From positions 1 through 32,050 of the forward strand of contig DASPVP010000090.1 in assembly GCA_035622315.1 (NCBI GenBank): a DNA stretch of 32,050 nucleotides, given 5' to 3'. The DNA comes from JAJPHJ01 sp035622315 (GTDB taxonomy: Bacteria; Vulcanimicrobiota; Vulcanimicrobiia; Eremiobacterales; Eremiobacteraceae). A program made the position numbers and the translations under genes. The notes under the pieces are model-generated. The model saw nothing but the letters and a program-made list of their open reading frames with translations. It did not search any database and was not told the DNA's origin. Of this stretch, positions 7,508 through 15,661 are shown one piece after another. Each line of letters opens with the position of its first letter. Position 1 is the first letter of the stretch.

Positions 7508-10025
7508 CTGCGGAGATCGGTACCAGCCGGGCGAGCGTGAAGCTGTGCGCTTCGATGCGCAGGCCGATGTCGCGAAGCTCCTGACCACCCGCTTGCTCTC
7601 CTTCTATCCAGCGACTCAGGCTGGCGTTGTAGATGCGGACCTGGTAGTGCTTGCCGCCATCGACCAAGCGGCGCAGGGAGAGCGGAAACGTGTAGGCCAC
7701 GTCGAGCGTCGAACCGACGCACACGAGCCATTCGTCGCCGCGGCGAAAACCGACGGCGACCATGTCCGAGTCGAGCAGGTCGATCCGCTCGCTCACGTCT
7801 TCGTCGAAGGTCTCGAGTTCACCGTCGACCTCGAATCGCGCATTGGCGTAGACGGAGAACCGCTCGCCCGACCGGATCGCGAAGTAGCTGCAGAGCCGGC
7901 CGCCCAAGGGCACCCGACGCACGCCGAGCCAGCGCCATCCCGAAGGCATGAGGGGCGCCACGCGCACGCAATCCGGCGCGTCGGTGAGGCCAAGCCCGCA
8001 GGCCCCTTCGATAGCCGCCCACAGATAGCGAGGCGGCTCCCATGGCGACAGGCGCATCCCACGGTTGACGAGCGACTCGCCGTCGAACCACTCGGAGAAC
8101 TGTCCGGGCACGGTGTTGTAGAGCTTCGGATCGCGCAAGTATTGCGCATAGCCCTGCCGGAGATTGTGCGCCATGGTATCGGGATAGATCTTGGCGGCCG
8201 CGAACGCGTACCAGAACGAGAGTCCGGGCCACACGCCGCCGATCAGGCCTACGTCGCGATAGGGCGTGTAGTCAGGCGACAGGCGCGAGACCGTGCGTAA
8301 TCCCGCTTCGGTTTGGAAGTCGGGCATGTTGAGCCGGCTCATGATGCGGTAGCTCACGGCCGGCGGCGACACGTTGAACATGACGGGGAACACCTCGTCG
8401 CCCGTGACGTCCGCATGTTCGCGACCGTCCATGTCGATGTTCAGCAGATACATGCCGTTTTGCGCGTTGAGCAGGTGCTGGTTGATCGCGTCGCCCAGCC
8501 GATGTGCGCACGCGCCATACCGTTCCGCCGCGTCGAGGTGCTGCTGATCGCTCGTGCCTCGCGCCAACGCTTTCGCCATCCTGCTCACGGCCCACAAGGC
8601 GGCGTGGCACTCGGAGTTGATCTCCGTGACGGCGCCGTTGATGCTGAAGTTGGGGATGATATTGCGCCATCCCGCGATGCCGTAGACCTCTTCGCCGCGA
8701 GCGGTGCACACCACGAGACCGCGCTCGTCTCGCTGCGAGAGGATGTAGTCGGCTGCGGCGGCGATGACAGGCCAGATCGTCTGCAAGAACTCCGCGTCGC
8801 CGGTCAGTTCGTAGTGATGCGTGCAGGCGAGGACGAAGAGGGGCGTATCGTCGTTGATGTTGAGCCCGTAGTCTTCGGTACGCCCGGTCAAGGCGTCGTA
8901 ATACTCGGGAAGTTTTCCCGTAGGGTATTGGGTCTTGGCGAACGTCAGCAGCATCGCTTTGGAGAGCGCAGGATCGAGGTAGTCACAGCCGATCGTGAAC
9001 CAAGAGAGGTCGCGGCCCACCACGTTCGGCGAGGATCCTGGGCTATTGGTGAAGCCGATGCCTTGTGGATACAGGGCGATCACGCGGAGCATGTTCGCCT
9101 TGGCCCAGTACGCGCCGTCGTTGATCGTCTTCTCGGGTGTGACCACTTGCGAGATCGTGAGGGCATTTTCGAAGTATGTGTTCGTGCGCTGTAGCGCCGC
9201 ATCGACGTCCTTAGCCGCATCGTAGATTGCCCGCGCTGCAGATTCCCCCTCTTCAGAGAAGGCTTGGAGGAAGACCACGCGCTCGCTTTCACCCGGTTCC
9301 ACCGAGAGGGTCGTACCATACGCGGCGATGATGTCGCCGGTTTGCGAGGTGTCGTTCGAAAGGTTCGGCGCGTCGAGCGGATCGTACGATTCCACCGCGT
9401 GGCTCATGACCTCGCAGCCGGCGAGCGGCTTGCTCGCGCCGACGATCCGCACCCATTGCGGGTGCGATGCGTTCGATGCGATCAAACCCTGAAGACCAGG
9501 CTCGTAGCGTGCGGCCATGTCCTTCGGCGTGGTGCCGGCGAGTTTCGTATACGCGCGGATCGCCAGATCCCAACGCTCTTTGCCACGGTTGGTCACGTCG
9601 ACGACGAAATAGGCGACCGCCGGATCGTCGAGGCCGGTGCGCGGCACGAAGACGGTTTCGCTGACGCAAAGGTCGCTCGGCAACTCGAAGTTGTGCCGCT
9701 GGTAACCGGGATGGAACTCAAACGTGCCGGGGGCGACGGGGCTTAGGATGACATGCCCGCGATCTTCACCCGTGACGCCCATCTGTGCGCCGGGCTGAAG
9801 CTCCAGCCCGACGAGCACGTGATGACGTTCGCTGCCATAGGTCACGACGGTCGACCAAAAGACGTCCTGCCCGAGACGCAGCGAATACATCTTCTGGATC
9901 GCCCCGGTCGCTTTGCCGACGATCCAAGCGCTCGTGTTGCCGAACGACGCGCCGACGATCACGCGGTCGTCAGCGACCTCATAGGAGCGGTCTGCCAGCC
10001 GGCGCACGACGGTGGGATCGATCAT
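7500..10025 (-). CDS. (alpha/alpha)6-barrel glycosidase, amylo-1,6-glucosidase / GH94-like
   Basis: The product is 841 aa from an ATG that overlaps the upstream stop (ATGA). The first ~270 residues look like a beta-sandwich domain. The middle (about 310-680) has helical-barrel signatures of six-hairpin glycosidases: SPNVVGRDLSWF, EDYGLNINDDTPLFV, TGDAEFLQTIWP, AVTEINSECHAALWA and GGVWPGLSFWYAF. A C-terminal beta domain follows, with the phrase VRVAPLMPSGWRWLGVRRVP, typical of cellobiose-phosphorylase-like and glycogen-debranching-like enzymes. It probably cleaves or phosphorolyses an alpha- or beta-glucoside. There is no signal peptide, so it should be cytosolic. The exact family (GDE_C, GH94 or GH63-like) and catalytic acids cannot be fixed by eye. 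It sits between a membrane protein and a solute-binding lipoprotein in one overlapping operon, suggesting linked uptake or envelope-glycan metabolism. Confidence 0.8.
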   Translation of the reverse strand: MIDPTVVRRLADRSYEVADDRVIVGASFGNTSAWIVGKATGAIQKMYSLRLGQDVFWSTVVTYGSERHHVLVGLELQPGAQMGVTGEDRGHVILSPVAPGTFEFHPGYQRHNFELPSDLCVSETVFVPRTGLDDPAVAYFVVDVTNRGKERWDLAIRAYTKLAGTTPKDMAARYEPGLQGLIASNASHPQWVRIVGASKPLAGCEVMSHAVESYDPLDAPNLSNDTSQTGDIIAAYGTTLSVEPGESERVVFLQAFSEEGESAARAIYDAAKDVDAALQRTNTYFENALTISQVVTPEKTINDGAYWAKANMLRVIALYPQGIGFTNSPGSSPNVVGRDLSWFTIGCDYLDPALSKAMLLTFAKTQYPTGKLPEYYDALTGRTEDYGLNINDDTPLFVLACTHHYELTGDAEFLQTIWPVIAAAADYILSQRDERGLVVCTARGEEVYGIAGWRNIIPNFSINGAVTEINSECHAALWAVSRMAKALARGTSDQQHLDAAERYGACAHRLGDAINQHLLNAQNGMYLLNIDMDGREHADVTGDEVFPVMFNVSPPAVSYRIMSRLNMPDFQTEAGLRTVSRLSPDYTPYRDVGLIGGVWPGLSFWYAFAAAKIYPDTMAHNLRQGYAQYLRDPKLYNTVPGQFSEWFDGESLVNRGMRLSPWEPPRYLWAAIEGACGLGLTDAPDCVRVAPLMPSGWRWLGVRRVPLGGRLCSYFAIRSGERFSVYANARFEVDGELETFDEDVSERIDLLDSDMVAVGFRRGDEWLVCVGSTLDVAYTFPLSLRRLVDGGKHYQVRIYNASLSRWIEGEQAGGQELRDIGLRIEAHSFTLARLVPISAGA

Positions 10026-11035
10026 GTCGTCGACCTGCCGAAGGCGGAACCGATGGCGACGATGAGATAGCCAAGCAATCCGGCACCAATCATGCAGGCA
10101 CCGGCCCAGCAGATGAACTCGTCTGGGATGGGAGCGACGGTCACGACCGGATACGATCCGAGCGTGAACGTCAGGATCATTCCCGCGGCGTGCAAGCTCC
10201 GGCCGCTCACAGACACGCCGGTGAAGAGCGCACCACCGTTCTCTTCATCGATTTCGAGCTGGATGAATGGGATGTCGATGTTCCGTGCGGGTAGCCCGGG
10301 GTAGTATTTCACGTGCACGTCGCGGTGTAGCGCCGGCACGGCGAAACTGTCGATCGGCAAGCCGTCGCTGTCGACATCGGGAAACAAAAGCACCGGCGAG
10401 ACGAATGCAACGCCGTCCGGCTGCGTGACCGTCTGGGCGACGCGTCCGAGCGACGTCGCGCTGACGTATGCCGCAGGCCACGCCGAGACGTCGAAGACGA
10501 ACGATCGCGTCTTCAATTGTCCGCCGGTCGCGACCGCGACTTGTCCGTCGCCTGTGTTGACAGTGACTGAATCGGGCGGATGCGTTCCAAGCGTCGCGGC
10601 GTCGGTTGGGGGAAAGCTGATCGAGATGCTCGATGAGTGTGTTGGCTGATAGATCTGCCCGGGCGCGGCGGCGATGCGCTCCGGCGGTCCCACCGTCAGC
10701 TCGGCGACGACCAGTGCGATGGCGATCACACCTCCGCCAAGAGCTCCCACCGCAGCAAATCCCTCGTCGCGCGCCAGCGGCTTGATACTGCGCGCCGCGC
10801 AAGCCAGGAGGTAGAGTCCGGAAAGCGCGACGGCGAGCGTCAAACCCCAGTGGTGCAGGTCCGCAGCGTATGGATTGGCACGCGCGATCGCCGCCAGGGC
10901 GGCAAGCCCGATCGCAAGGCAGAGACTGAAGACGCCCGCGCGCATCCCCGGCGTTTCGAACAAACGTGTGCGCAACCTCCGGTCTCGCCTGTAACAAGGA
11001 GGCGACGACCGAGTCAAACGTTCGTCGCGTGCCAT
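10022..11035 (-). CDS. Four-helix membrane protein with large extracytoplasmic domain (ResB-like topology)
   Basis: The product is 337 aa if the ATG at 11035 is used; an ATG at 10945 (MRAGVFSL) would remove a 30-residue basic, arginine-rich leader and is equally plausible. Hydrophobic helices lie at about 31-53, 62-83, 92-113 and 308-330. The roughly 190 residues between helices 3 and 4 are beta-rich, polar and presumably extracytoplasmic, with Ser-rich SSSISISF and DVDSDGLPID. Three N-terminal helices, a big outside domain and one C-terminal helix is the topology of ResB/Ccs1 cytochrome c assembly proteins. The length is shorter than ResB and I see no diagnostic motif, so this is only a topological hint. 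It is the first gene of the operon with the glycosidase, overlapping it by ATGA. Confidence 0.7.
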   Translation of the reverse strand: MARDERLTRSSPPCYRRDRRLRTRLFETPGMRAGVFSLCLAIGLAALAAIARANPYAADLHHWGLTLAVALSGLYLLACAARSIKPLARDEGFAAVGALGGGVIAIALVVAELTVGPPERIAAAPGQIYQPTHSSSISISFPPTDAATLGTHPPDSVTVNTGDGQVAVATGGQLKTRSFVFDVSAWPAAYVSATSLGRVAQTVTQPDGVAFVSPVLLFPDVDSDGLPIDSFAVPALHRDVHVKYYPGLPARNIDIPFIQLEIDEENGGALFTGVSVSGRSLHAAGMILTFTLGSYPVVTVAPIPDEFICWAGACMIGAGLLGYLIVAIGSAFGRSTT

Positions 11036-11053
11036 CTGGGAAGGGTTTGTCTG

Positions 11054-11254
11054 ATGTCGACGTGCGCGTTTTGCGGGTCACAACACCGAATGGGCCGGAA
11101 CTTCTTGGCTCATCGGCTTTCGACGATGCGGTTGCGGACCGTCAAGGTCTGCGAGCGCTGCCTCGAACAGGCGCGCGATGCCGGCTATCAAGTCGCCGAA
11201 CGCGAGCCGGCGTTCGCGGCGTCTGAAGGGACATTGTTCCCCCGGCCGGTCTGA
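11054..11254 (+). CDS. Small zinc-ribbon protein
   Basis: The product is 66 aa starting at the ATG at 11054, with GGAAGGG at 11039-11045 and 8-nt spacing as a ribosome binding site. Two CxxC knuckles (Cys4/Cys7 and Cys33/Cys36), separated by a basic stretch rich in Arg and His, form a likely treble-clef or zinc-ribbon fold. The C-terminal 25 residues look disordered. It is divergent from the membrane protein gene, with at most 18-108 bp between starts depending on the start chosen there. A role in nucleic-acid or protein binding is possible, but none can be shown. Confidence 0.65.
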   Translation: MSTCAFCGSQHRMGRNFLAHRLSTMRLRTVKVCERCLEQARDAGYQVAEREPAFAASEGTLFPRPV

Positions 11255-11278
11255 GCCAAAAACGAACCCGTTCCAAAT

Positions 11279-11310
11279 GTAGCGGCGCACCTTCAGGTGC
11301 GCCCGTTTTA
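11279..11310 (+). terminator. Palindromic repeat copy A, probable terminator
   Basis: GTAG at 11279-11282 precedes an 8-bp GC-rich stem (11284-11291 with 11296-11303) with a TTCA loop, followed by CGTTTTA. It lies between the convergent zinc-ribbon and Mo-oxidoreductase genes. The sequence and fold closely match the repeat at 17339-17363, so it is both a likely terminator and a member of a small repeat family. Confidence 0.65.
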
Positions 11311-11312
11311 TT

Positions 11313-11894
11313 TCACCAGTAGCGTTCTTCTTTCCATGGGTCCGCATCGTTGTTGTAGCCGCGGGTCTCCCAAAAGCCGGGCCGGTCATCGGTGAGAAAC
11401 TCAAGTCCATTGCACCATTTCGTGCTCTTCCAGAAATACCGTGAGGGCACGAACATGCGTAAGGGTCCGCCGTGGATCGGCTCGAGCGGTTTTCCCTCGT
11501 AGGTGTGTGCGAGCAGCACATCGTCCGCTTCGACCACTGCACGCGGCAGGTTCGCCGAGTATCCGAACGGGCCGTGCGAGACGACGAAGCGCGCCTTCGG
11601 ACGGACTTTCGCAAGGTCGAACACGACGTCCATCGACACGCCGGTCCAGTGCGTGTCGAATTTCGACCAGCGCGTGACGCAATGGATATCGACCGTCACC
11701 GTCTTGGTCGGCAGCGCCCGCAGCTGTTCCCAGGTCAGCTCTAGCGGCGCGTCGACCTCGCCGAAGAGGCGGAAGCGCCACGTCGCGGGATCGAAGCGCG
11801 GCACGTCACCCACGTGCAGCACCGGGAAATCCCGCGCCATATACTGGCCCGGAGGCAACCGATCGGCAAATGCGACATCTGTCTTTTGCGCCAC
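11313..11894 (-). CDS. Sulfite-oxidase-fold molybdopterin oxidoreductase
   Basis: The product is 193 aa, from a GTG at 11894. It is the oxidoreductase molybdopterin-binding domain found in YedY/MsrP and sulfite oxidase. The Mo-ligating cysteine is Cys72 in DIHCVTRWSKFD. The usual downstream elements are present: WTGVSM, SHGPFGYSANLP, HTYEGKPLEPIHGGPLRMFVP and a KSTKWCNGLEF segment. It lacks both the dimerisation domain of sulfite oxidase and a Tat signal, so it should be a compact cytosolic single-domain enzyme. Redox substrate and partner are unknown. It follows thiE after a 9-bp gap and is probably transcribed with the thi genes. The molybdopterin synthase genes moaD-moaE at 23384-24047 could supply its cofactor. 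Confidence 0.88.
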   Translation of the reverse strand: MAQKTDVAFADRLPPGQYMARDFPVLHVGDVPRFDPATWRFRLFGEVDAPLELTWEQLRALPTKTVTVDIHCVTRWSKFDTHWTGVSMDVVFDLAKVRPKARFVVSHGPFGYSANLPRAVVEADDVLLAHTYEGKPLEPIHGGPLRMFVPSRYFWKSTKWCNGLEFLTDDRPGFWETRGYNNDADPWKEERYW

Positions 11895-11903
11895 GTCGCA
11901 GAC

Positions 11904-12572
11904 TCAGCTCGTCGCGACGCTTCGCGCGCGTTCGATGGCGCCGAGCAACGCTTGCGCGGCTGCTTGCGGCTCGTTCGCCTGCGATATCCAACGAAGCACC
12001 GAAATCCCTTCGGCACCGGCACCGACTGCTTCGCCGACATTTTCGGGGTCCAAACCCCCGATCGCGAAGAACGGCACCCTCGCGTGTTGGGCTGCGTAGC
12101 GCACGAGCTTGATACCGACCGAAGCCCGGCCCGGCTTTGTCGGCGTCGCGTGGATCGGCCCGACGCCGATGTAGTCCACGTCAAGCGTGTTGGCCTCGTC
12201 GACCTGTTGCGCGGTGTGCGTGGACAGTCCGATGAACAGCCCCGCTCCTGCGATTTCCCGCGCCGCGCGGGGGGGCAGGTCGTCCTGGCCGAGGTGCACG
12301 CCGGTCGCGCCGCTCGCAAGCGCGATGTCCACTCTATCGTTGACGACGAACGGCACGCCTGCTTGGCGGCAGAAGCCAGCACAGCGCGTCGCGGCCTCGA
12401 GCAGATGCTTGTCGTCGAGCGATTTCTCGCGCAATTGCACCATGTCAACGCCGCCCGCGATGGCTTCGCTCAGAAAACGTTCGAGCGGCTGTACTTTGGG
12501 AAAAGCGTCGCTGATGAGATAGAGCCTGATCCTCTTGAGGTCGGGTTTCGAGCCGTGCGCTGACTCGTTCAA
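11904..12572 (-). CDS. thiE: Thiamine-phosphate synthase
   Basis: The product is 222 aa. The start is TTG at 12572, overlapping the thiS stop by four bases (TTGA). It joins hydroxymethylpyrimidine pyrophosphate to the carboxythiazole phosphate to give thiamine phosphate in the cytosol. Family signatures along the TIM barrel are VQLREKSLDD, FVVNDRVDIALA, GVHLGQDDLPP, YIGVGPIHATPTKPG and FFAIGGLDPENV. The N-terminal ~12 residues are an extension before RLYLISD, which leaves room for a later start, although the coupling to thiS favours this one. It closes the thiG-thiH-thiS-thiE cluster. Confidence 0.93.
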   Translation of the reverse strand: MNESAHGSKPDLKRIRLYLISDAFPKVQPLERFLSEAIAGGVDMVQLREKSLDDKHLLEAATRCAGFCRQAGVPFVVNDRVDIALASGATGVHLGQDDLPPRAAREIAGAGLFIGLSTHTAQQVDEANTLDVDYIGVGPIHATPTKPGRASVGIKLVRYAAQHARVPFFAIGGLDPENVGEAVGAGAEGISVLRWISQANEPQAAAQALLGAIERARSVATS

Positions 12573-12769
12573 CCGCCACCCACCATCTGTGCGATCTCGA
12601 GGGTGTCGCCTGCACGCAAGACGATGCTGGCGAACTCCTGGCGGCGCCGCGGCTCTCCATTGTGCTCCACGACGATGCGCTCGGCCGGAAGCCCGGCTCG
12701 CTCCAAGAACTGTTGGATTGTGGTGCCCTCCGGCAGCTGACGGCTCTTGCCGTTCGCTTTCACAAGCAT
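12569..12769 (-). CDS. thiS: Sulfur carrier protein ThiS
   Basis: The product is 66 aa, starting at the ATG at 12769, 4 bp after the thiH stop. A ubiquitin-like fold is suggested by VKANGKSRQLPEGTTIQQFL and VEHNGEPRRR. The required C-terminal Gly-Gly is present (VGGG). The terminal glycine is converted to a thiocarboxylate that donates sulfur to ThiG. The adenylating partner ThiF is not in the window. The frame extends upstream to 12874, but that would overlap thiH by about 100 bp and is rejected. Confidence 0.93.
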   Translation of the reverse strand: MLVKANGKSRQLPEGTTIQQFLERAGLPAERIVVEHNGEPRRRQEFASIVLRAGDTLEIAQMVGGG

Positions 12770-12773
12770 CGCA

Positions 12774-13910
12774 TCAAGCGCCGATTGCGTGCGCTTCGCG
12801 CCCACCGAGATCGGGCTCCCAATCTTTGAAGACGGCTTCGTAGCCGAGTTCGAGCAACCGTCGTGCGACCTCATCTGGCGGACGGGTGTCTTCGAGATGG
12901 AATTGCTCGCCCGCGTCGCCCGGAGTCGAATACCCGCCGGGTTCCGTCGACGACCCCGCGCTCATGTGGGTTATCCCCAGCGGCGCGAGCGAGTCGCGAA
13001 GGCTCGCGCGCTCTCTCGTGGAGAGCACGATGCCTGCCGCCGGTAAGGCGATGCGTAGCGCTACGATGAGCTGCACGAGCTCTGCGTCGGTCACCGGGTG
13101 CTGCGGCACGAAGCCGCCCGCGGCTGCGTTGATCCGCGGCAACGAGATGTTGATCTGCGAGCGCCAGCCGTGTCTGTAGAGGTGGCGCGCATGGTCGAGC
13201 AGCGCTAGCGCTTCGAATCTCCAGTCGGAAAGACCGAAGAGCGCCCCGAGTCCAAGGTGACGGATGCCCCCAGCGGCTGCTCGCTCCGGCGCGTCCAGTC
13301 GCGAATGGTAGTCGCGCTTCGGGCCGCCCACGTGATAGCGTGGATACGCGTCGGGATCGTACGTCTCTTGATAGAGGACAATGCCGTCGCACCCGGCGTG
13401 TGCCCAGGTGGCGTACTCGGGTGTCTGGGCTGCTGCAACCTCGAGCGCGACATAAGGGACTATCTTCTTCACTTCGCTCACGCACTGGGCGAGATACGCA
13501 GCGTTCACGTGCTTCGGGTGCTCGGACGACACGAGCAACAGGTTGCGAAAGCCGCGCGATGCGAGCACGCGCGCCTCGGCTGCGACCTCGTCGATCGGCA
13601 AGGTCTTGCGCCGGATGGGCAGGCCCATCGAGAATCCACAGTACGTACAGGTGCACACGCATGCGTTGCTGAGATAGAGCGGCGCGAAGAGCGCCATGGT
13701 CTGGCCGAAGCGCTCGACGGTGAGTTCGTGTGCCCGTTGCGCGAGCATCTCCAACATCTCGCCGGCGGCTGGTGAGAGAAGCACCGGGAATCGCTCCCAA
13801 GCGCGATCGCCGCTCTGCACGGCTTCGCGGACGTCAGCGCGCGTCGCGTACCTCGCTCGGTCTGCTGCATCGCGCGTTGCAACCGGGTCGAAGACCTGGG
13901 CGAAACTCAT
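12774..13910 (-). CDS. thiH: 2-iminoacetate synthase (tyrosine lyase), radical SAM
   Basis: The product is 378 aa from an ATG overlapping the thiG stop (ATGA). It cleaves tyrosine to dehydroglycine for thiazole formation. The radical SAM cluster motif CxxxCxxC is at Cys84, Cys88 and Cys91 in NACVCTCTYCGF, with an extra cysteine at 86. Other ThiH features are LLLVSSEHPKHV, ALEVAAAQTPEY, VLYQETYDPDAYPRYH, GLGALFGLSDWR and the C-terminal FHLEDTRPPDEVA. The enzyme is oxygen-sensitive and needs a reductant. Use of ThiH rather than the glycine oxidase ThiO suggests the host can keep low-oxygen cytosol or protect the cluster. Confidence 0.95.
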   Translation of the reverse strand: MSFAQVFDPVATRDAADRARYATRADVREAVQSGDRAWERFPVLLSPAAGEMLEMLAQRAHELTVERFGQTMALFAPLYLSNACVCTCTYCGFSMGLPIRRKTLPIDEVAAEARVLASRGFRNLLLVSSEHPKHVNAAYLAQCVSEVKKIVPYVALEVAAAQTPEYATWAHAGCDGIVLYQETYDPDAYPRYHVGGPKRDYHSRLDAPERAAAGGIRHLGLGALFGLSDWRFEALALLDHARHLYRHGWRSQINISLPRINAAAGGFVPQHPVTDAELVQLIVALRIALPAAGIVLSTRERASLRDSLAPLGITHMSAGSSTEPGGYSTPGDAGEQFHLEDTRPPDEVARRLLELGYEAVFKDWEPDLGGREAHAIGA

Positions 13911-14692
13911 GGGATATCTTGAGCGGCGAGGAAGCCGGTCAGCGGGCTCGATGCCGCGGCGCTGCGCAGCTCGGGCGCGCGCCCGGCGAGGCGAGCTTCG
14001 CGACCGGATTCGACCGCGAGTTTGAAGGCGTGCGCCATCCGTGCGGGGTTCGCCGCAGTCGCGATCGCGGTGTTGACCAGAACTGCGTCAGCGCCCATCT
14101 CCATCGCGGCGGCCGCGTGAGACGGAACCCCCAATCCCGCGTCGACGACCACAGGGACGGTGGCTTGTTCGATGATGATGGCGATGGCCGTCTCCATCTT
14201 GAGACCCCGGCCGGAGCCTATGGGAGCGGCCAGCGGCATGACTGCGGCGACACCGATCTCTTCCAAGCGCTTGGCGAGCACTGGGTCAGCGTGGATGTAC
14301 GGCAACACCGTGAACCCTTCGCGGACGAGGATCTCACAGGCGGCAAGCGTGTCGACGGGATCGGGCATGAGGTAGCGCGGGTCGGGTATCACTTCGACCT
14401 TGATCCAGGAAGGCAAGCCCGCCGAGCGCGCGAGCCGTGCGAGACGAACGGCTTCTTGCGCTGTTGCGGCGCCCGACGTGTTGGGCAGCAGCAGGTACTT
14501 CGAACGGTCGATGAAGTCGGTGATCGGGTCTTTAGGGGCCTCGAGGTCCACGCGCCGCAGCGCGACCGTCACCATTTCGGCACCTGAAGCGGCAAGCGCG
14601 TCGGACATGAGCTCGGGGCTCGCGAACTTGCCCGTCCCGACGATCAAGCGCGAGCGAAAACTCCGGCCTCCCAGCTCCAGTGGATCGGTCAA
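13907..14692 (-). CDS. thiG: Thiazole synthase
   Basis: The product is 261 aa. The start is TTG at 14692, with GAGGAG on the - strand at 14699-14704 and 6-nt spacing; the resulting N-terminus (DPLELGGRSFRSRLIVGTGK) matches the family. ThiG condenses deoxyxylulose 5-phosphate, dehydroglycine and ThiS-bound sulfur into the thiazole. The Schiff-base lysine is Lys98 in WIKVEVIPDPRYLMPD. LPYIHADPVLAKRLEEIG, MPLAAPIGSGRGL, VVVDAGLGVPSHAAAAMEMGAD and LVNTAIATAANP complete the barrel signatures. It is the first gene of thiG-thiH-thiS-thiE. Confidence 0.95.
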   Translation of the reverse strand: MTDPLELGGRSFRSRLIVGTGKFASPELMSDALAASGAEMVTVALRRVDLEAPKDPITDFIDRSKYLLLPNTSGAATAQEAVRLARLARSAGLPSWIKVEVIPDPRYLMPDPVDTLAACEILVREGFTVLPYIHADPVLAKRLEEIGVAAVMPLAAPIGSGRGLKMETAIAIIIEQATVPVVVDAGLGVPSHAAAAMEMGADAVLVNTAIATAANPARMAHAFKLAVESGREARLAGRAPELRSAAASSPLTGFLAAQDIP

Positions 14693-14892
14693 CAGCGACT
14701 CCTCGTGTCAGCGTGCGGGTGTTCTAGTTTCGCGCTTGCCATTTCGTTTCCCGGCCCGCAAGCGTTCTCGACGCGCAGGAGAACCCAATCGCTAAAGCGC
14801 AGTCGGGGCGTGCAGACAGCGCACGAAACGGGAACTGATTTCCATTTCATGCTTGCTGGCTTCTTGCGCGTTATCCCTGATGGAGGCTCGTA
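14693..14892. other. 200-bp intergenic region between thiG and a divergent membrane protein
   Basis: This gap must hold the promoters of the thi operon (leftward) and of the membrane protein (rightward). Apart from the two ribosome binding sites (GAGGAG for thiG on the - strand, GGAGG at 14882-14886 on the + strand), I see no element I can name. I looked specifically for a TPP riboswitch in the thiG leader and did not find its CTGAGA / ACCTGAT / AATGCCAGCG core. Confidence 0.6.
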
Positions 14893-15639
14893 ATGGTCAA
14901 TCGCCAGATCGATGGTATGGGCGAGCTACAAAGCGCCTTCTCGCTGCTGTTCAAGAACTGGATCCTGGCCATTCCGCCGGCTATCGTCGCTTTGGCGGCT
15001 GGCATCTATTTCGCCGTGATCGTGGCAGGCATGGTCGGTGGGATCCTTGCGGCGGGCGCGATGGGCACAACCCCGAACTTCGGCGCGCTCTTCGGTGGCG
15101 GCGGCCTCTTGATATTGTTGGGCGTCCTCGTCATCTTGTTGCTTTCCGTGCTCGCGCTCGCCATCGTCATCGGTGCGGCCGAACGCGTATGGCACGGACA
15201 GCCGGCAGATCTTGCGGGCGGGATCTCGAAGGCGCTGAGCAAGCTTCCCTCGCTCATCTTGCTCTTCATCATCTTCGGCATCATCGGCATCATACCGTTC
15301 ATCGGATGGTTGGTCGATCTCGTCTTGGCGTTCTTCTGGTTCTACGCCATGCCTGGCATCGTGCTCGGCAATCTTGGCACCACGCAAGCCATGAGCGCGT
15401 CATGGAAACTTGCGAGCGCGAACGCGGGCCCGACAATCACCGCGCTGCTCGGCATCATCGTGGTGAACATCATCGGCGGGATCATCAACGTCGTCTGCGT
15501 CCACATCCCAATCCTTGGATTGATCGTGAGCTTCGTCGTCGGCGGTTTGACGTCGGCGTATGCGGCGCTCGTCATCGTCCGTTTCTACGACCTCGTCGCC
15601 GGTTCGAGCGCATCTGCGCCACCAAGCTCGACGACCTGA
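14893..15639 (+). CDS. Polytopic membrane protein, Gly/Ile-rich
   Basis: The product is 248 aa, with GGAGG at 14882-14886 and 6-nt spacing before the ATG. About six hydrophobic segments alternate with short polar loops. The first two are at residues 22-52, the third at about 71-95, two more fill about 118-150 (FIIFGIIGIIPFIGWLVDLV and on), and the last ones lie at 180-230. The layout, with MSASWKLASAN before a late helix pair, resembles the YciC / glycerophosphodiesterase-membrane-domain type proteins that are common without known function. No catalytic residues stand out. A hairpin at 15671-15698 probably ends its transcript. Confidence 0.78.
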   Translation: MVNRQIDGMGELQSAFSLLFKNWILAIPPAIVALAAGIYFAVIVAGMVGGILAAGAMGTTPNFGALFGGGGLLILLGVLVILLLSVLALAIVIGAAERVWHGQPADLAGGISKALSKLPSLILLFIIFGIIGIIPFIGWLVDLVLAFFWFYAMPGIVLGNLGTTQAMSASWKLASANAGPTITALLGIIVVNIIGGIINVVCVHIPILGLIVSFVVGGLTSAYAALVIVRFYDLVAGSSASAPPSSTT

Positions 15640-15661
15640 TACTCGCCCAGTGCGGCGCGAC

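Noticed and set aside
8313..9194. 293-codon + strand frame within the glycosidase gene
   Set aside because: Antisense shadow with no ribosome binding site and no motif.
14821..14850. GGAACTGATTT on the + strand resembling the end of a TPP riboswitch
   Set aside because: The CTGAGA and AATGCCAGCG parts and the required pairing are missing, and it points away from thiG.
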